This document shows, piece after piece, positions 9,445 through 17,328 of a DNA stretch of 64,000 nt; the first letter of the stretch is position 1; every line of letters starts with the position of its first letter. Under the pieces are notes generated by a model. It did no database searches. It was not told the DNA's origin and was given only the letters and a program-made list of their open reading frames with translations. The DNA comes from Duganella sp. 1411 (GTDB lineage Bacteria > Pseudomonadota > Gammaproteobacteria > Burkholderiales > Burkholderiaceae_D). The DNA is taken from NCBI RefSeq assembly GCF_017833525.1, contig NZ_JAFICD010000006.1:1-64000 (forward strand), written 5' to 3'. The position numbers were made by a program, and so were the translations under genes.

Positions 9445-10521
9445 TCAGCCAGCCGCTACCGGGTAATCAGTATAGCCCTGGGCGCCCGGCGTGTAGAACG
9501 TCGCCTGGTCGGGCGTGTTCAGCGGCTGGTCGGCGCGCAGGCGCGCCACCAGGTCGGGGTTGGCGATGAAGGGGCGGCCGAACGCGATCAGGTCGGCTTT
9601 GCCGTCGGCCAGCGCCTGCTCGGCGCTGTGTTTGTCGAAGCCGCCGGCGAGGATGAACGGGCCGTTGAAGGCGGCGCGCAGCTCGGCCTTGAGCGCGGCC
9701 GGCACCGGCGGCGTGCCCATCGCGGAATGGTCCAGCACGTGGACGTACATCAGGCCCAGCGACGACAGTTCCTTCACCAGCGCCAAGTACTGCGCATCCA
9801 CGCCGTCGAAGGCGCCGGCCGCGTTGACGACGCCGTGCGGCGACAGGCGGATGCCGACGCGCGCGGCGCCGATTTCCTTGACGGCGGCGCGCGCCACCTC
9901 CAGCACCAGGCGGTTGCGGCCCTCGGCGCTGCCGCCGTAGCCGTCGGTACGCTTGTTGATGTTAGCGTTCAAGAATTGTTCCAGCAAATAGCCGTTGGCG
10001 GCGTGCAGTTCCACGCCGTCGAAGCCGGCCTCGATGGCCAGGCGGGCGGCGGTGGCGTACTCCGCCGCGGTGGCGGCGATCTCCGCCTCCGTCATCGGGT
10101 GCGGCGCCGTGTGCGGCAGTTCGCCCTTGCCGTCGACGTACATCGCGCCCGGGCAGATCTCGGACGACGGCCCGACGACCTTGGCGCCAGGCGGCAGGTT
10201 GCCCTCGTGGCTCACGCGGCCGGTGTGCATCAGTTGCACGACGATCTTGCCGCCCTTGGCGTGCACGGCGTCGGTGACCAGGCGCCAGCCGGCCACCTGG
10301 GCGTCGTTGAACAGGCCCGGAATGCGCGGGTAGCCCAGGCCGTTGGGCGACGGCGACGTGCCTTCGGTGATGATCAGGCCGGCCTCGGCGCGCTGGGCGT
10401 AGTAGGTGGCCATCAGGCTGTTGGGGGTGTTGTTGTCGACCGCGCGGCTGCGGGTCAGCGGCGCCATGACGACGCGGTTGGCGAGCTCGACGGAGCGCAG
10501 CGGGAAATGATCAAATAACAT
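9445..10521 (-). CDS. Old yellow enzyme alkene reductase (NemA type)
   Basis: A 358-residue FMN TIM-barrel ene-reductase. The N-terminal APLTRSRA, the GLIITEG strand, substrate-binding HAANGYLLEQFL and RTDGYGGS, and the C-terminal FGRPFIANPDL phosphate-binding segment are all family landmarks. Such enzymes reduce activated alkenes and nitro compounds with NADPH. A ribosome site AAGGATA precedes the ATG. Directly upstream on the same strand are the remains of an SDR gene and a TetR gene, so this enzyme was probably once under that regulator. Confidence 0.9.
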   Translation of the reverse strand: MLFDHFPLRSVELANRVVMAPLTRSRAVDNNTPNSLMATYYAQRAEAGLIITEGTSPSPNGLGYPRIPGLFNDAQVAGWRLVTDAVHAKGGKIVVQLMHTGRVSHEGNLPPGAKVVGPSSEICPGAMYVDGKGELPHTAPHPMTEAEIAATAAEYATAARLAIEAGFDGVELHAANGYLLEQFLNANINKRTDGYGGSAEGRNRLVLEVARAAVKEIGAARVGIRLSPHGVVNAAGAFDGVDAQYLALVKELSSLGLMYVHVLDHSAMGTPPVPAALKAELRAAFNGPFILAGGFDKHSAEQALADGKADLIAFGRPFIANPDLVARLRADQPLNTPDQATFYTPGAQGYTDYPVAAG

Positions 10522-10558
10522 TTTTAGTATCCTTGTAAGAGAAGTTGATTGCGTGGAC

Positions 10559-10681
10559 TCAGGCCTTCAGGCGCGGCGCCGGCACGCCGGTCTGGGCGGC
10601 GCTGAACAGGGCGACACGGAGGCACCGATGCCCGACGAGGCACCGGTCACGACAGCGATTTTTGCGGGAGGTGGTAGACAT
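10559..10681 (-). pseudogene. Remnant of a short-chain dehydrogenase gene
   Basis: Reading the minus strand from ATG at 10681 gives MSTTSRK. After a one-base shift in an A5 run it continues as IAVVTGASSGIGAS, the cofactor-binding motif of short-chain dehydrogenases. About 15 codons later the original frame gives a plausible C-terminus FSAAQTGVPAPRLKA and a stop at 10559. The normal core of more than 200 residues is missing, so this gene is dead through an internal deletion plus a frameshift. It lies between the old-yellow-enzyme gene and a decayed TetR gene. Confidence 0.7.
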
Positions 10682-10708
10682 CTTTTCCTTTTCTCCAGCC
10701 GCCCTAAG

Positions 10709-10726
10709 ATATGACGACCATCATAT
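10709..10726. promoter_or_regulatory. TetR-type operator copy 1
   Basis: The 18-mer ATATGACGACCATCATAT contains the inverted arms ATATGA/TCATAT. It sits between the TetR remnant and the SDR remnant, where an SDR promoter operator would be. It matches the 18-mer at 10991-11008 (read on the minus strand) at 16 of 18 positions. Confidence 0.65.
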
Positions 10727-10752
10727 ACTCAATTAAAAAAATCCGCCAGCAC

Positions 10753-11006
10753 TTATCCGGCGTCCGGCGACAACTGTTTGGTGGTGGCGTCGCACAGCGC
10801 CGCCGAAAACTTGGGATCGTCGACGGCGCGGGCCACCATGGTGGTGCCGATCAGCGCGCAGACCATCGACATCGCCTTTTCGCGAGCCTTGCCGTCGCCC
10901 CGGTCGGGCAGCCGGCGGGCGATGCCACCTCGACGATGCGCTCGTGCGTCTGTTGCTTGCGGCTGGCGGCCGATTTCTTGGATTCGCTGTACATGATGGT
11001 CATCAT
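10753..11006 (-). pseudogene. Remnant of a TetR-family regulator gene
   Basis: From 11006 (or the inner ATG at 10994) the minus strand reads MYSESKKSAASRKQQTHERI and then VEVAS, a normal TetR N-terminus just before the helix-turn-helix. It then breaks into another frame whose end (MVARAVDDPKFSAALCDATT) looks like a TetR ligand-domain C-terminus and stops at 10753. Only about 84 codons remain of a usual 190, so the recognition helix and most of the ligand domain are deleted. It is non-functional unless supplied elsewhere. Confidence 0.7.
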
Positions 11007-11008
11007 AT
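10991..11008. promoter_or_regulatory. TetR-type operator copy 2
   Basis: On the minus strand this reads ATATGATGACCATCATGT, differing from the copy at 10709-10726 at two positions. It overlaps the start codons of the TetR remnant, as expected for an autoregulatory operator. Confidence 0.65.
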
Positions 11009-11009
11009 G

Positions 11010-11101
11010 CTATTTTTTCCAAACGTGCACGCCCCCCTTGCCGAGCCATTCGTCGAGGTGTTTGAGCGGCCCCGTTTGGCGGCTCTGTATGCCAGTCCCG
11101 C
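11010..11101 (-). other. Orphan coding tail of unknown origin
   Basis: The minus strand carries an open frame ending LKHLDEWLGKGGVHVWKK then TAG at 11010, with codon usage like a real C-terminus but no start and no upstream body. It is sandwiched between the czcE-like stop and the TetR remnant. It may be a third fragment of the same decayed locus. I do not recognise the family. Confidence 0.35.
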
Positions 11102-11446
11102 TTAACCGCGATAGAGCGGATTGGGCGCGACGTAGACATACACGCCGTGCGTCTCGATGCCTTCCGGAGCGATCGCCGACAGCGCGAATCGATCGTCCGG
11201 ACGCAGCGTGTCGAATTGCCAGGTGAAGCTTTTGCCATCGATGTTGAATTGGACCACGTCGCCCTGGTTGACGTTGATGCCGCCGGTGGCGGCGGAGATC
11301 GTGATGACACGCGTCGCGGCGGCGGCCGGCGCCGCGCTGCCGAACATCTGATTGGGGCGCGCCTCGCCAGCGTGCGCAAGGACGGCCAGCGGGCCCAGGG
11401 CGATAACGGTGACGGCGGCGGCGAGTGTGCGTTTGATGGAGTTCAT
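11102..11446 (-). CDS. CzcE-family periplasmic metal-binding protein
   Basis: A 114-residue exported protein with a signal peptide at 1-26. The mature part has the CzcE pattern: GDVVQFNIDGKSFTWQFDTL followed by FALSAIAP and the C-terminal VYVAPNPLYRG. CzcE of Cupriavidus binds copper in the periplasm and is induced by heavy metals. The AAGGAACC ribosome site supports the start. It lies directly downstream of a CusRS/CzcRS-type two-component pair on the same strand, with a 116-bp gap, which supports a metal-response role. Confidence 0.8.
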   Translation of the reverse strand: MNSIKRTLAAAVTVIALGPLAVLAHAGEARPNQMFGSAAPAAAATRVITISAATGGINVNQGDVVQFNIDGKSFTWQFDTLRPDDRFALSAIAPEGIETHGVYVYVAPNPLYRG

Positions 11447-11549
11447 GCTCGGTTCCTTTAAGTGGGTTGATCGAATTCGTCTGTTTGTGAATTCGATGCA
11501 GCCATTTTAAGTAGCCAACCCGCACACCCGAATGACGCTCACATTACAT

Positions 11550-11575
11550 TTAAATGACAGCGTTAAATGACAGCG
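11550..11575. repeat. Two tandem copies of a 13-bp word
   Basis: TTAAATGACAGCG occurs at 11550-11562 and again at 11563-11575. The second copy includes the stop codon of the sensor kinase gene. The first overlaps the palindrome CATTTAAATG. It could be a small duplication at the gene end or a regulator site for the czcE-like gene. Confidence 0.6.
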
Positions 11576-12981
11576 GCAGGCGGGGCATCCGGAAAGAACA
11601 GGGAAAAACAGGTGTGCCCGCCGATCTCGCTGGTGACGGTGGCGCCTCCGCCGTGCAGCGCCATGATCGATTTGACGATGGCCAGGCCAAGGCCGGCCGA
11701 TACCGAGCCGCTCGAACGCGATGGGTCGGAGCGGTAAAACCTGTCGAACAGGCGTGACAGATGTTCAGGGGCGATGCCGGCACCGGGGTTCGACACCGAC
11801 ACCGCGACGCCACCGGGCGCGGCGAGCGCGGATAGCCGCACCGCGCCGCCGCGCGGCGTGTAGCGGATGGCGTTGGCGACCAGATTGCTGACGGCGCGCC
11901 GGAACAGCAGCGCGTCGGCCCGGACCGCGCCGCCGGCGCTGATGGCGAACGAGACGCCGGCATCGAGCGCGGGGCCCTCGAAGTAGTCGGCGATACGTGC
12001 CAGTTCGGCGCCGACGTCGAGCGGCTCGGTGGCCAACGCGATCTGGTCATGATCGGCGCGGGCGAGGAACAGCATGCTCTCCACCATGCGGGCAAGCCGT
12101 CCAAACTCCTCGTAGTTCGATGACAGCAGGTCCTGATATTCCTCCGGCGACCGTGGCTGCGAAAATACCACCTCGGTCTGCACCATCAGGTTGTTGAGGG
12201 GCGTGCGCAAATCATGGGCAAGATCATCGGCGAACTGCGACAGATTGACAAAGCTGCCTTGCAACCGGTCCAGCACGGCGTTGAACGCCCGCGCGAGCTC
12301 GCGCAACTCCTCGGGCGCCGCCTCGGCGTCGAGGCGTTTCGCCAAATTATGCGCGCTGACCTCGTGCGCCTGGCGCGCCAGCGATTTGACGCGATCGAAT
12401 CCGCGCCGGACCAGCAGGAATCCGAGCAGCGCCGTCAGGACGGCGCCGGCGAACGCCGCCGCCAGCACCTTGCGCCGATGGCCCTGCATGACGGCAGCGC
12501 GGTCATCGGCCGTATGCGCCAGCGCGATACGCACCAGCGTCCCGCCAGCGCCGACCGCGCCCATGGCCGTGAGGGCGCGCATCCGCGCACCGCGCCCGGA
12601 GGTCGCGTCGACGGCGTCCGCGGTGGACGGCTCGCGCCCCGCCGCCACCGGTCGCGCGATTCCGACAAATGCGCGGTCCCCGGTGTTCTGGGTCAGCGGT
12701 TCGCCGTCTTCGGCCTGTATCACCATCAGCAGGCCGCGTCCCCGGTCGACGGCGTCGAGGAAACGATGGGGATCGGCGCGCACGGCGGCGGCGTCCCGCG
12801 TTTCCGTCAGCAGATGTCTGATGCGAAGCGCATGCTCAACCAGGTCGGCGTCATCGCGCGCCTGCAGCTGCGCCGCGAGCGCGTGACAAAGATAGGTGGC
12901 GACCGCCGAGAAAACGATGGCCGCCACCACCGCAAACAGCGCGCCCAACTGCACGGTCAGCGACGGACGTCCGAATCTCAT
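11563..12981 (-). CDS. Heavy-metal sensor histidine kinase (CusS/CzcS type)
   Basis: A 472-residue sensor kinase. Transmembrane segments at about 10-34 and 172-192 bracket a periplasmic sensor domain of about 135 residues. A HAMP domain follows, then H256 in FADDLAHDLRTPLNNL, the exact type of H box seen in the heavy-metal sensor kinases. The ATPase domain has NLVANAIRYTP, NPGAGI and GLGLAIVKSIM. The start overlaps the regulator stop by 4 bp (ATGA). With the CzcE-like gene downstream, copper or another heavy metal is the likely signal (inference). Confidence 0.9.
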   Translation of the reverse strand: MRFGRPSLTVQLGALFAVVAAIVFSAVATYLCHALAAQLQARDDADLVEHALRIRHLLTETRDAAAVRADPHRFLDAVDRGRGLLMVIQAEDGEPLTQNTGDRAFVGIARPVAAGREPSTADAVDATSGRGARMRALTAMGAVGAGGTLVRIALAHTADDRAAVMQGHRRKVLAAAFAGAVLTALLGFLLVRRGFDRVKSLARQAHEVSAHNLAKRLDAEAAPEELRELARAFNAVLDRLQGSFVNLSQFADDLAHDLRTPLNNLMVQTEVVFSQPRSPEEYQDLLSSNYEEFGRLARMVESMLFLARADHDQIALATEPLDVGAELARIADYFEGPALDAGVSFAISAGGAVRADALLFRRAVSNLVANAIRYTPRGGAVRLSALAAPGGVAVSVSNPGAGIAPEHLSRLFDRFYRSDPSRSSGSVSAGLGLAIVKSIMALHGGGATVTSEIGGHTCFSLFFPDAPPAAVI

Positions 12982-13649
12982 CGGCGGTCTTCCAGCACGT
13001 AGCCCATGTTCCGTATGGTGTGGATCAATTTGACGTCGAACGGATCGTCGATCTTGGCACGCAGCCGGCGCACCGCCACGTCCACCACGTTGGTGTCGCT
13101 ATCGAAGTTCATATCCCACACCTGCGAGGCGATCAGGGAACGCGATAGCACCTGGCCGACGCGCCTGGACATCAGGTGCAGCAGCGCGAACTCCTTGGCG
13201 GTCAAATCGATCCGCGCCCCGCCCCGTGTGACGCGACGCTTCGGCACGTCCAGCTCCAGATCGGCCAGGTGGAATAGCTCGACCTCCTTGATCGGGCCGC
13301 GCCGCAGCAACGTGCGGATGCGCACCAGCAGTTCGGCGAACGCGAACGGCTTGACCAGGTAATCGTCGGCGCCCAGTTCGAGCCCTTTGATGCGGTCGTC
13401 GAGGGCGTCGCGCGCGGTCAGGAACAGCACCGGCGTGTCCACGCTCTTGCGCAGCGCCGTAATGATCTGCCAGCCGTCCAGTCCCGGCAACATCACGTCC
13501 AGCACGATCAGATCGTAATGGCAGGTGGTGGCGGCGTGCAGCCCTTCCGGACCGTTGTTGGCCCAGTCGACCACGAATCCCGATTCGGTCAGGCCTTTTT
13601 GAATGTACTCCCCGGCTTTCTGCTCATCCTCAACGACCAATAAACGCAT
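12978..13649 (-). CDS. Heavy-metal response regulator (CusR/CopR/CzcR type)
   Basis: A 223-residue OmpR-type regulator, the usual length for the CusR/CopR group. The receiver has E7-D8, the phosphoacceptor D51 in LIVLDVMLPGLDGW and a VKPFAF lysine motif. The winged-helix domain contains LTAKEFALLHLMSRR, SQVWDMNFDSDTNVVDV and the final HTIRNMGYVLE, all typical of metal-response regulators. It is the first gene of the kinase operon, and a cop-box-like palindrome lies about 105 bp upstream of its start. Confidence 0.93.
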   Translation of the reverse strand: MRLLVVEDEQKAGEYIQKGLTESGFVVDWANNGPEGLHAATTCHYDLIVLDVMLPGLDGWQIITALRKSVDTPVLFLTARDALDDRIKGLELGADDYLVKPFAFAELLVRIRTLLRRGPIKEVELFHLADLELDVPKRRVTRGGARIDLTAKEFALLHLMSRRVGQVLSRSLIASQVWDMNFDSDTNVVDVAVRRLRAKIDDPFDVKLIHTIRNMGYVLEDRR

Positions 13650-13753
13650 TCTGTATTCTCACATGCTGGAAGAGGGCTGCCGCCCGTGACACATCGGCGC
13701 GGTTGCGCCACAGGCAGTTTACCTCGCAAACATGGCGCCAATCTGACCGGGAG

Positions 13754-13768
13754 ATTACATTTTTGTCA
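13754..13768. promoter_or_regulatory. Cop-box-like regulator site
   Basis: On the minus strand this reads TGACA-AAAA-TGTAAT, which fits the TGACA-N4-TGTNAT hyphenated palindrome described for CopR/PcoR-type regulators. It lies upstream of the response-regulator gene that starts at 13649, so autoregulation is the simple reading. The rest of the 13650-13822 gap shows no gene. Confidence 0.6.
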
Positions 13769-13822
13769 GAAATCGCTGCCGCGTCGCCGCTGCAGCGACG
13801 TGGAAACCATCGAAAGACCGGC

Positions 13823-15340
13823 CTAGTTCTTAGTCAAACTAAAGTCATCGACATTAATCCAATTGCCGGCGTTGGCCACCTGATACATGCCGATGGTGGC
13901 CTTGCCGTTGGTGACCTGGATGTTGGGAATGGTGACCTGGGTCCAGTTCGGGATCGCCGTGTTGATGCTCGACACCAGCTCGGTGCCGCCGAAGTTCTTG
14001 ACGTAGATGCGGGCGATGCTCTGCCCGCCGCTGCTCTTGACCCAGGCGCTCAGCGTGTAGGTGCCGTTCGGCAGCCCCGTCAGGTCCTGATAGCGGCTGG
14101 CGGAGTACGCGGCGGTATGGTATTGCTCGGCGTTCCAGCGGCCCGTGTGCCCGCGCAGCAGATTGTTATTCGGATCGGCGTCGGTCAGGTTGGTCCAGGT
14201 GCTCCAGCCGGCCAGCGCGTTCTGCCGCACGCGGTCGGCCTCGAAGCTCGGATTGATCGCGTAGTTGTTGCCCGCGCCGACGGTCCAGGTGCCGGTCGCC
14301 GCGTCCAGGTTGAACTGGCTCAGCGAATTGAAACGGGGTGTGGTGCCGTTGAACGACAGCGGCACCCACTGGTTGTAGCCGATGCCGTTGCCGGCGAAAT
14401 CGCTCCAGCGGTCGCCCGCGTACAGCACCGTGCTGGCGCCGCTGCCGTTGACCTGAATGAAGAAGCCGCTCTGCGACACGTGGGAGAAGTCGCCCTGCGA
14501 GCCGTCCATCACGAACTCGGCGGTGTACGGGCCGTTGATGGCGTTGGCCGAGCGGCAGTAGGTCTGCGACGCGTTCCATCCGTGCAGCTCCGACGAGCAG
14601 AAATAGTACACGCCGGCATGCTTGAACAAGGCGTTGCCCTCCCTGCCCGCGCTGTTGAGCGCGATGTTGACGGCCGGCTCGATGTTGAGCGAATCGGAGG
14701 CGCGGATCTGCGCCACGTACGAGCGCGCGCGGCCGTTGGAATTGCTGAAAATCAGATACGAGGCGCCGTCGTCGTCCGTATAAATGGTCTGGTCGCCGGT
14801 GGCCGGCGTCACCACGTTGGTGATCTGCGGCTGGATGTGGTCGAACACGAAAGGACCGACCGGCGTGTTGCTGGTGGCGAACAGCACGCCGTTGCCCAAG
14901 GTCGCCGAGCCGATCTGCGTGATCAGCACGTATTTTTTCGTGTTGGCGTTGTAGACCACGCCCAGGCGGCCGATCCAGTTGGCCGGCTCCCACGGTCCGC
15001 CGACCGCTCCGGCGGAGGCGGCGTTGCCCTCGAACTTCCAGGTGGCCAGGTCGGTCGACGAGTACACGGTCACGGCGTTGAAGCCGGTGTTGCTGTTGGA
15101 CGAGACCGGATTGGCCGCGTACGTCACCGCCCCGTCGTATTTGACGCCGTACCAATAGTAGGTCGCGCCGACCTTGAGGATGCCGCCGCCCTGCGAATAG
15201 ATCGGGTTGTTGTTCGTGTCCTTCCAGAAGGTATCGTTCTTGATTAATCTGGGCGCGGCCTGTGCCGGCAGGATCGAAACACCCGCCGCCACACCCGCGA
15301 CCGCCATGCAGCGGCCTATCGAAGCCAAAAATCTCGTCAT
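13823..15340 (-). CDS. Secreted GH43-like glycosidase with C-terminal carbohydrate-binding domain
   Basis: A 505-residue exported protein with a signal peptide ending near AQA (residue 28). Residues 30-345 form a five-bladed propeller of the glycoside hydrolase 43 type closest to galactanases: WKDTNNNPIYSQGGGI, YYWYGVKYDG, TDDDGASYLIFS and REGNALFKHAGVYY. The glutamate usually seen in the ERPKV block is not present; the aligned stretch reads IGRLGVVYN, so activity is uncertain. Residues 355-505 resemble a jelly-roll carbohydrate-binding domain (NPSFE start, VDDFSL end). No sugar-use partners are adjacent. Confidence 0.8.
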   Translation of the reverse strand: MTRFLASIGRCMAVAGVAAGVSILPAQAAPRLIKNDTFWKDTNNNPIYSQGGGILKVGATYYWYGVKYDGAVTYAANPVSSNSNTGFNAVTVYSSTDLATWKFEGNAASAGAVGGPWEPANWIGRLGVVYNANTKKYVLITQIGSATLGNGVLFATSNTPVGPFVFDHIQPQITNVVTPATGDQTIYTDDDGASYLIFSNSNGRARSYVAQIRASDSLNIEPAVNIALNSAGREGNALFKHAGVYYFCSSELHGWNASQTYCRSANAINGPYTAEFVMDGSQGDFSHVSQSGFFIQVNGSGASTVLYAGDRWSDFAGNGIGYNQWVPLSFNGTTPRFNSLSQFNLDAATGTWTVGAGNNYAINPSFEADRVRQNALAGWSTWTNLTDADPNNNLLRGHTGRWNAEQYHTAAYSASRYQDLTGLPNGTYTLSAWVKSSGGQSIARIYVKNFGGTELVSSINTAIPNWTQVTIPNIQVTNGKATIGMYQVANAGNWINVDDFSLTKN

Positions 15341-15488
15341 TGTCGTTCTCCAAGAAATAAAACCGTTCGAAATGCACGACCCAACTGCGCGGGCTTTGAA
15401 CGCTCATCGTTCAGTGCATTGATCGAATGTAATAGTTCGACAATGTGAAGCTGATCAATCTTTTGATTGTTTGCGGAAGGCCGCCAAC

Positions 15489-16118
15489 CTAGCGGCGCTC
15501 GAACGCGGCGGCGAACGCCTGCGCGGCCCCGGCCACGCGCGCCGCGCCCACGTCGAAGGTGCAATGGCGCAGCGCCGGCGGCGGCGACAGGTCGGCGGCG
15601 GCCAGCGCCAGCTCGGCGCGCAGCGCGCTCAGCATCCCGTCCAACATCACCGCCGGCATGTCGAGCGCGGCGTTGTCGGTGTGGCCGGCGTCGAGCACGC
15701 TGGGCGCAAAGGCCATCGACCGCGCGCCGTGGCGGATCGCCTCGCGCATCGCCACCCGCGTGGCCTGGCGCAGGCGGTCGGCGTCGAGCGTGGCCGGATC
15801 GCCCAGGCCGATCACCAGCACCGCGCGCGGCGTCATGCCCGGCGGCGGCGAGGCGATCAGCATGGTTTCCATCGGCTGCGCGCGGAACGCGCCGTGGGCG
15901 CGCATGCGCGTCAGGTGGCCGCCCAGCGCCTGGTCCAGTGCCAGCAACCCGCCGGCGATGGGGGCGCCGCCGACCTCGTGTTCGAACATGCAAGCGACGC
16001 TGAAGTCCACGTCGGCCTGGGCCGGTCCCCAGGCGACGACATCGAACACCACGCCGTCGGAGGTGCCGATCGGCAAGCGTACGGGTTCGGAATATGTGGC
16101 AAGGTTGGCGGCGGTCAT
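15489..16118 (-). CDS. Stand-alone M17 aminopeptidase N-terminal-like domain protein
   Basis: A 209-residue protein resembling only the N-terminal domain of leucyl aminopeptidases (M17): VDFSVACMFEHEVGG, then an LGGHLTRMRAHGAFRAQ block, and VLVIGLGDPATLDADRLRQA. The catalytic metal-binding domain of M17 enzymes (about 300 residues) is absent and is not found downstream. It cannot be a peptidase by itself; a macrodomain-like regulatory or binding role is possible. It has no signal peptide. Its neighbours are unrelated (GH43 downstream, AraC regulator upstream). Confidence 0.6.
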   Translation of the reverse strand: MTAANLATYSEPVRLPIGTSDGVVFDVVAWGPAQADVDFSVACMFEHEVGGAPIAGGLLALDQALGGHLTRMRAHGAFRAQPMETMLIASPPPGMTPRAVLVIGLGDPATLDADRLRQATRVAMREAIRHGARSMAFAPSVLDAGHTDNAALDMPAVMLDGMLSALRAELALAAADLSPPPALRHCTFDVGAARVAGAAQAFAAAFERR

Positions 16119-16229
16119 GGTGGATTCTTACGATAGGCGGAAGTTCCGATCTTACCGCCTGAACGCGACGCGCAGGCCCCGCCAAAAGGGAGGGAGACGA
16201 AAAATATCGCACGGCCGCGCCTGGAAGGT

Positions 16230-17159
16230 TCAGCCGCCGTCGTGCGCGCGGTTGCGCATCTCCATGATGTCGCGCTTGGGTGACAGCCCGTACAGGCGGC
16301 TGTACTCGCGGCTGAATTGCGACGGGCTTTCATAACCGACCTTGTAGGCCGCGCTGGCCGCGTCCAGGTGCTCGTTGAGCATCAGCCGCTTGGCCTCGTT
16401 CAAGCGCAGCCACTTCTGGTATTGCAACGGACTCATGGCGGTGAGCTGGCGGAAATGCTGGTGGAACGTCGTCGCGCTCATCTGCACGCGCGCCGCCAGG
16501 TCGTCGACCCGCAGTGGCAACGCGTAGTTCGACTTCAGCCAGCCGATGGCCTTGGCGATGCGGTGGCCCTGGCTGTCGACCGACGTGATGCGCCGCAGAT
16601 GGCCGGCCTGGTCGCCCCGCAGCAACCGGTAATGAATCTCCCGCTGTATCATCGGCGCCAGCACCGGGATGGCCTCGGGGTCGTCCAGCAGCGCCAGCAG
16701 CCGCTCGAACGGCGCCAGGATGTCGGGCGTCGCCGCGCCGATGCCGACGCCGGTGCCGCCCGTGCCGGCGCCCGGCGACGGCAGGCCGCCCTGCGCGATA
16801 AGCTCGGCGAGCACGCGCAGGTCGAGCTTCATGGCCAGGCCCACGCACGGCCGCTGCGGACTGGCGGTGAGCACCTCGGAGCCGCCCGGCACGTCCAGCG
16901 ACGTGACCATCAAGCGCGAGCTGTCATACAGATAGGCGTCGCCGCCGACCCACAGCCGTTTGGCCCCTTGGGACACGACCACCACGCTCGGCTCGACCAT
17001 GCACACGGTCGGCGGCGCCGCCGCGTCGCGCCGGAAAAAGCGCAGGCCCGGTATGCCCGTGTCGTAGTCGCCGCTCGCGCCCACGCGGCTCGTGATCATC
17101 CGCGCCAGCGCTTGCTGATGGGCGCCGCGCGCCGCCGCCATGTTGTCCATCGCTCCCAT
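16230..17159 (-). CDS. AraC-family regulator, YqhC-like
   Basis: A 309-residue regulator. The N-terminal domain (about 30-200) is of the AraC_N type, with VCMVEPSVVVVSQGAKRLWV and the YDSSRLMVTSLDVPG block. The C-terminal double helix-turn-helix spans about 205-300, including MSATTFHQHFRQLTAMSPLQ, YQKWLRLNEAKRLML and YESPSQFSREYSRLYG. It is divergent from an NAD(P)-dependent alcohol dehydrogenase with a 169-bp gap, the arrangement of YqhC and its aldehyde reductase target, so it likely activates that gene in response to aldehydes (inference). Confidence 0.9.
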   Translation of the reverse strand: MGAMDNMAAARGAHQQALARMITSRVGASGDYDTGIPGLRFFRRDAAAPPTVCMVEPSVVVVSQGAKRLWVGGDAYLYDSSRLMVTSLDVPGGSEVLTASPQRPCVGLAMKLDLRVLAELIAQGGLPSPGAGTGGTGVGIGAATPDILAPFERLLALLDDPEAIPVLAPMIQREIHYRLLRGDQAGHLRRITSVDSQGHRIAKAIGWLKSNYALPLRVDDLAARVQMSATTFHQHFRQLTAMSPLQYQKWLRLNEAKRLMLNEHLDAASAAYKVGYESPSQFSREYSRLYGLSPKRDIMEMRNRAHDGG

Positions 17160-17328
17160 TGCTCGTCATTCCTCCTGACGCCGATTGTATCCTTGCGCAT
17201 CCGCCCATGCCTACCAAACAACCGGCCCGCCGCAGGATCGGGCAAGAAATCGGGCGGAACGAGCTACCGATCCAAGGGTCCGCACCCTGAAAATGTCCAT
17301 TCCGTTCAAAAGCACCAAGGAGTTCCCC

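Noticed and set aside
13703..15247. A 514-codon plus-strand frame opposite the GH43 gene
   Set aside because: The opposite strand encodes a signal peptide and recognisable GH43 blocks; the plus frame has shadow composition only.
17185..17328. An N-terminal extension of the YahK-like dehydrogenase
   Set aside because: The extension is not family-like and would cross the divergent promoter; AAGGAGTTCCCC points to ATG at 17329.
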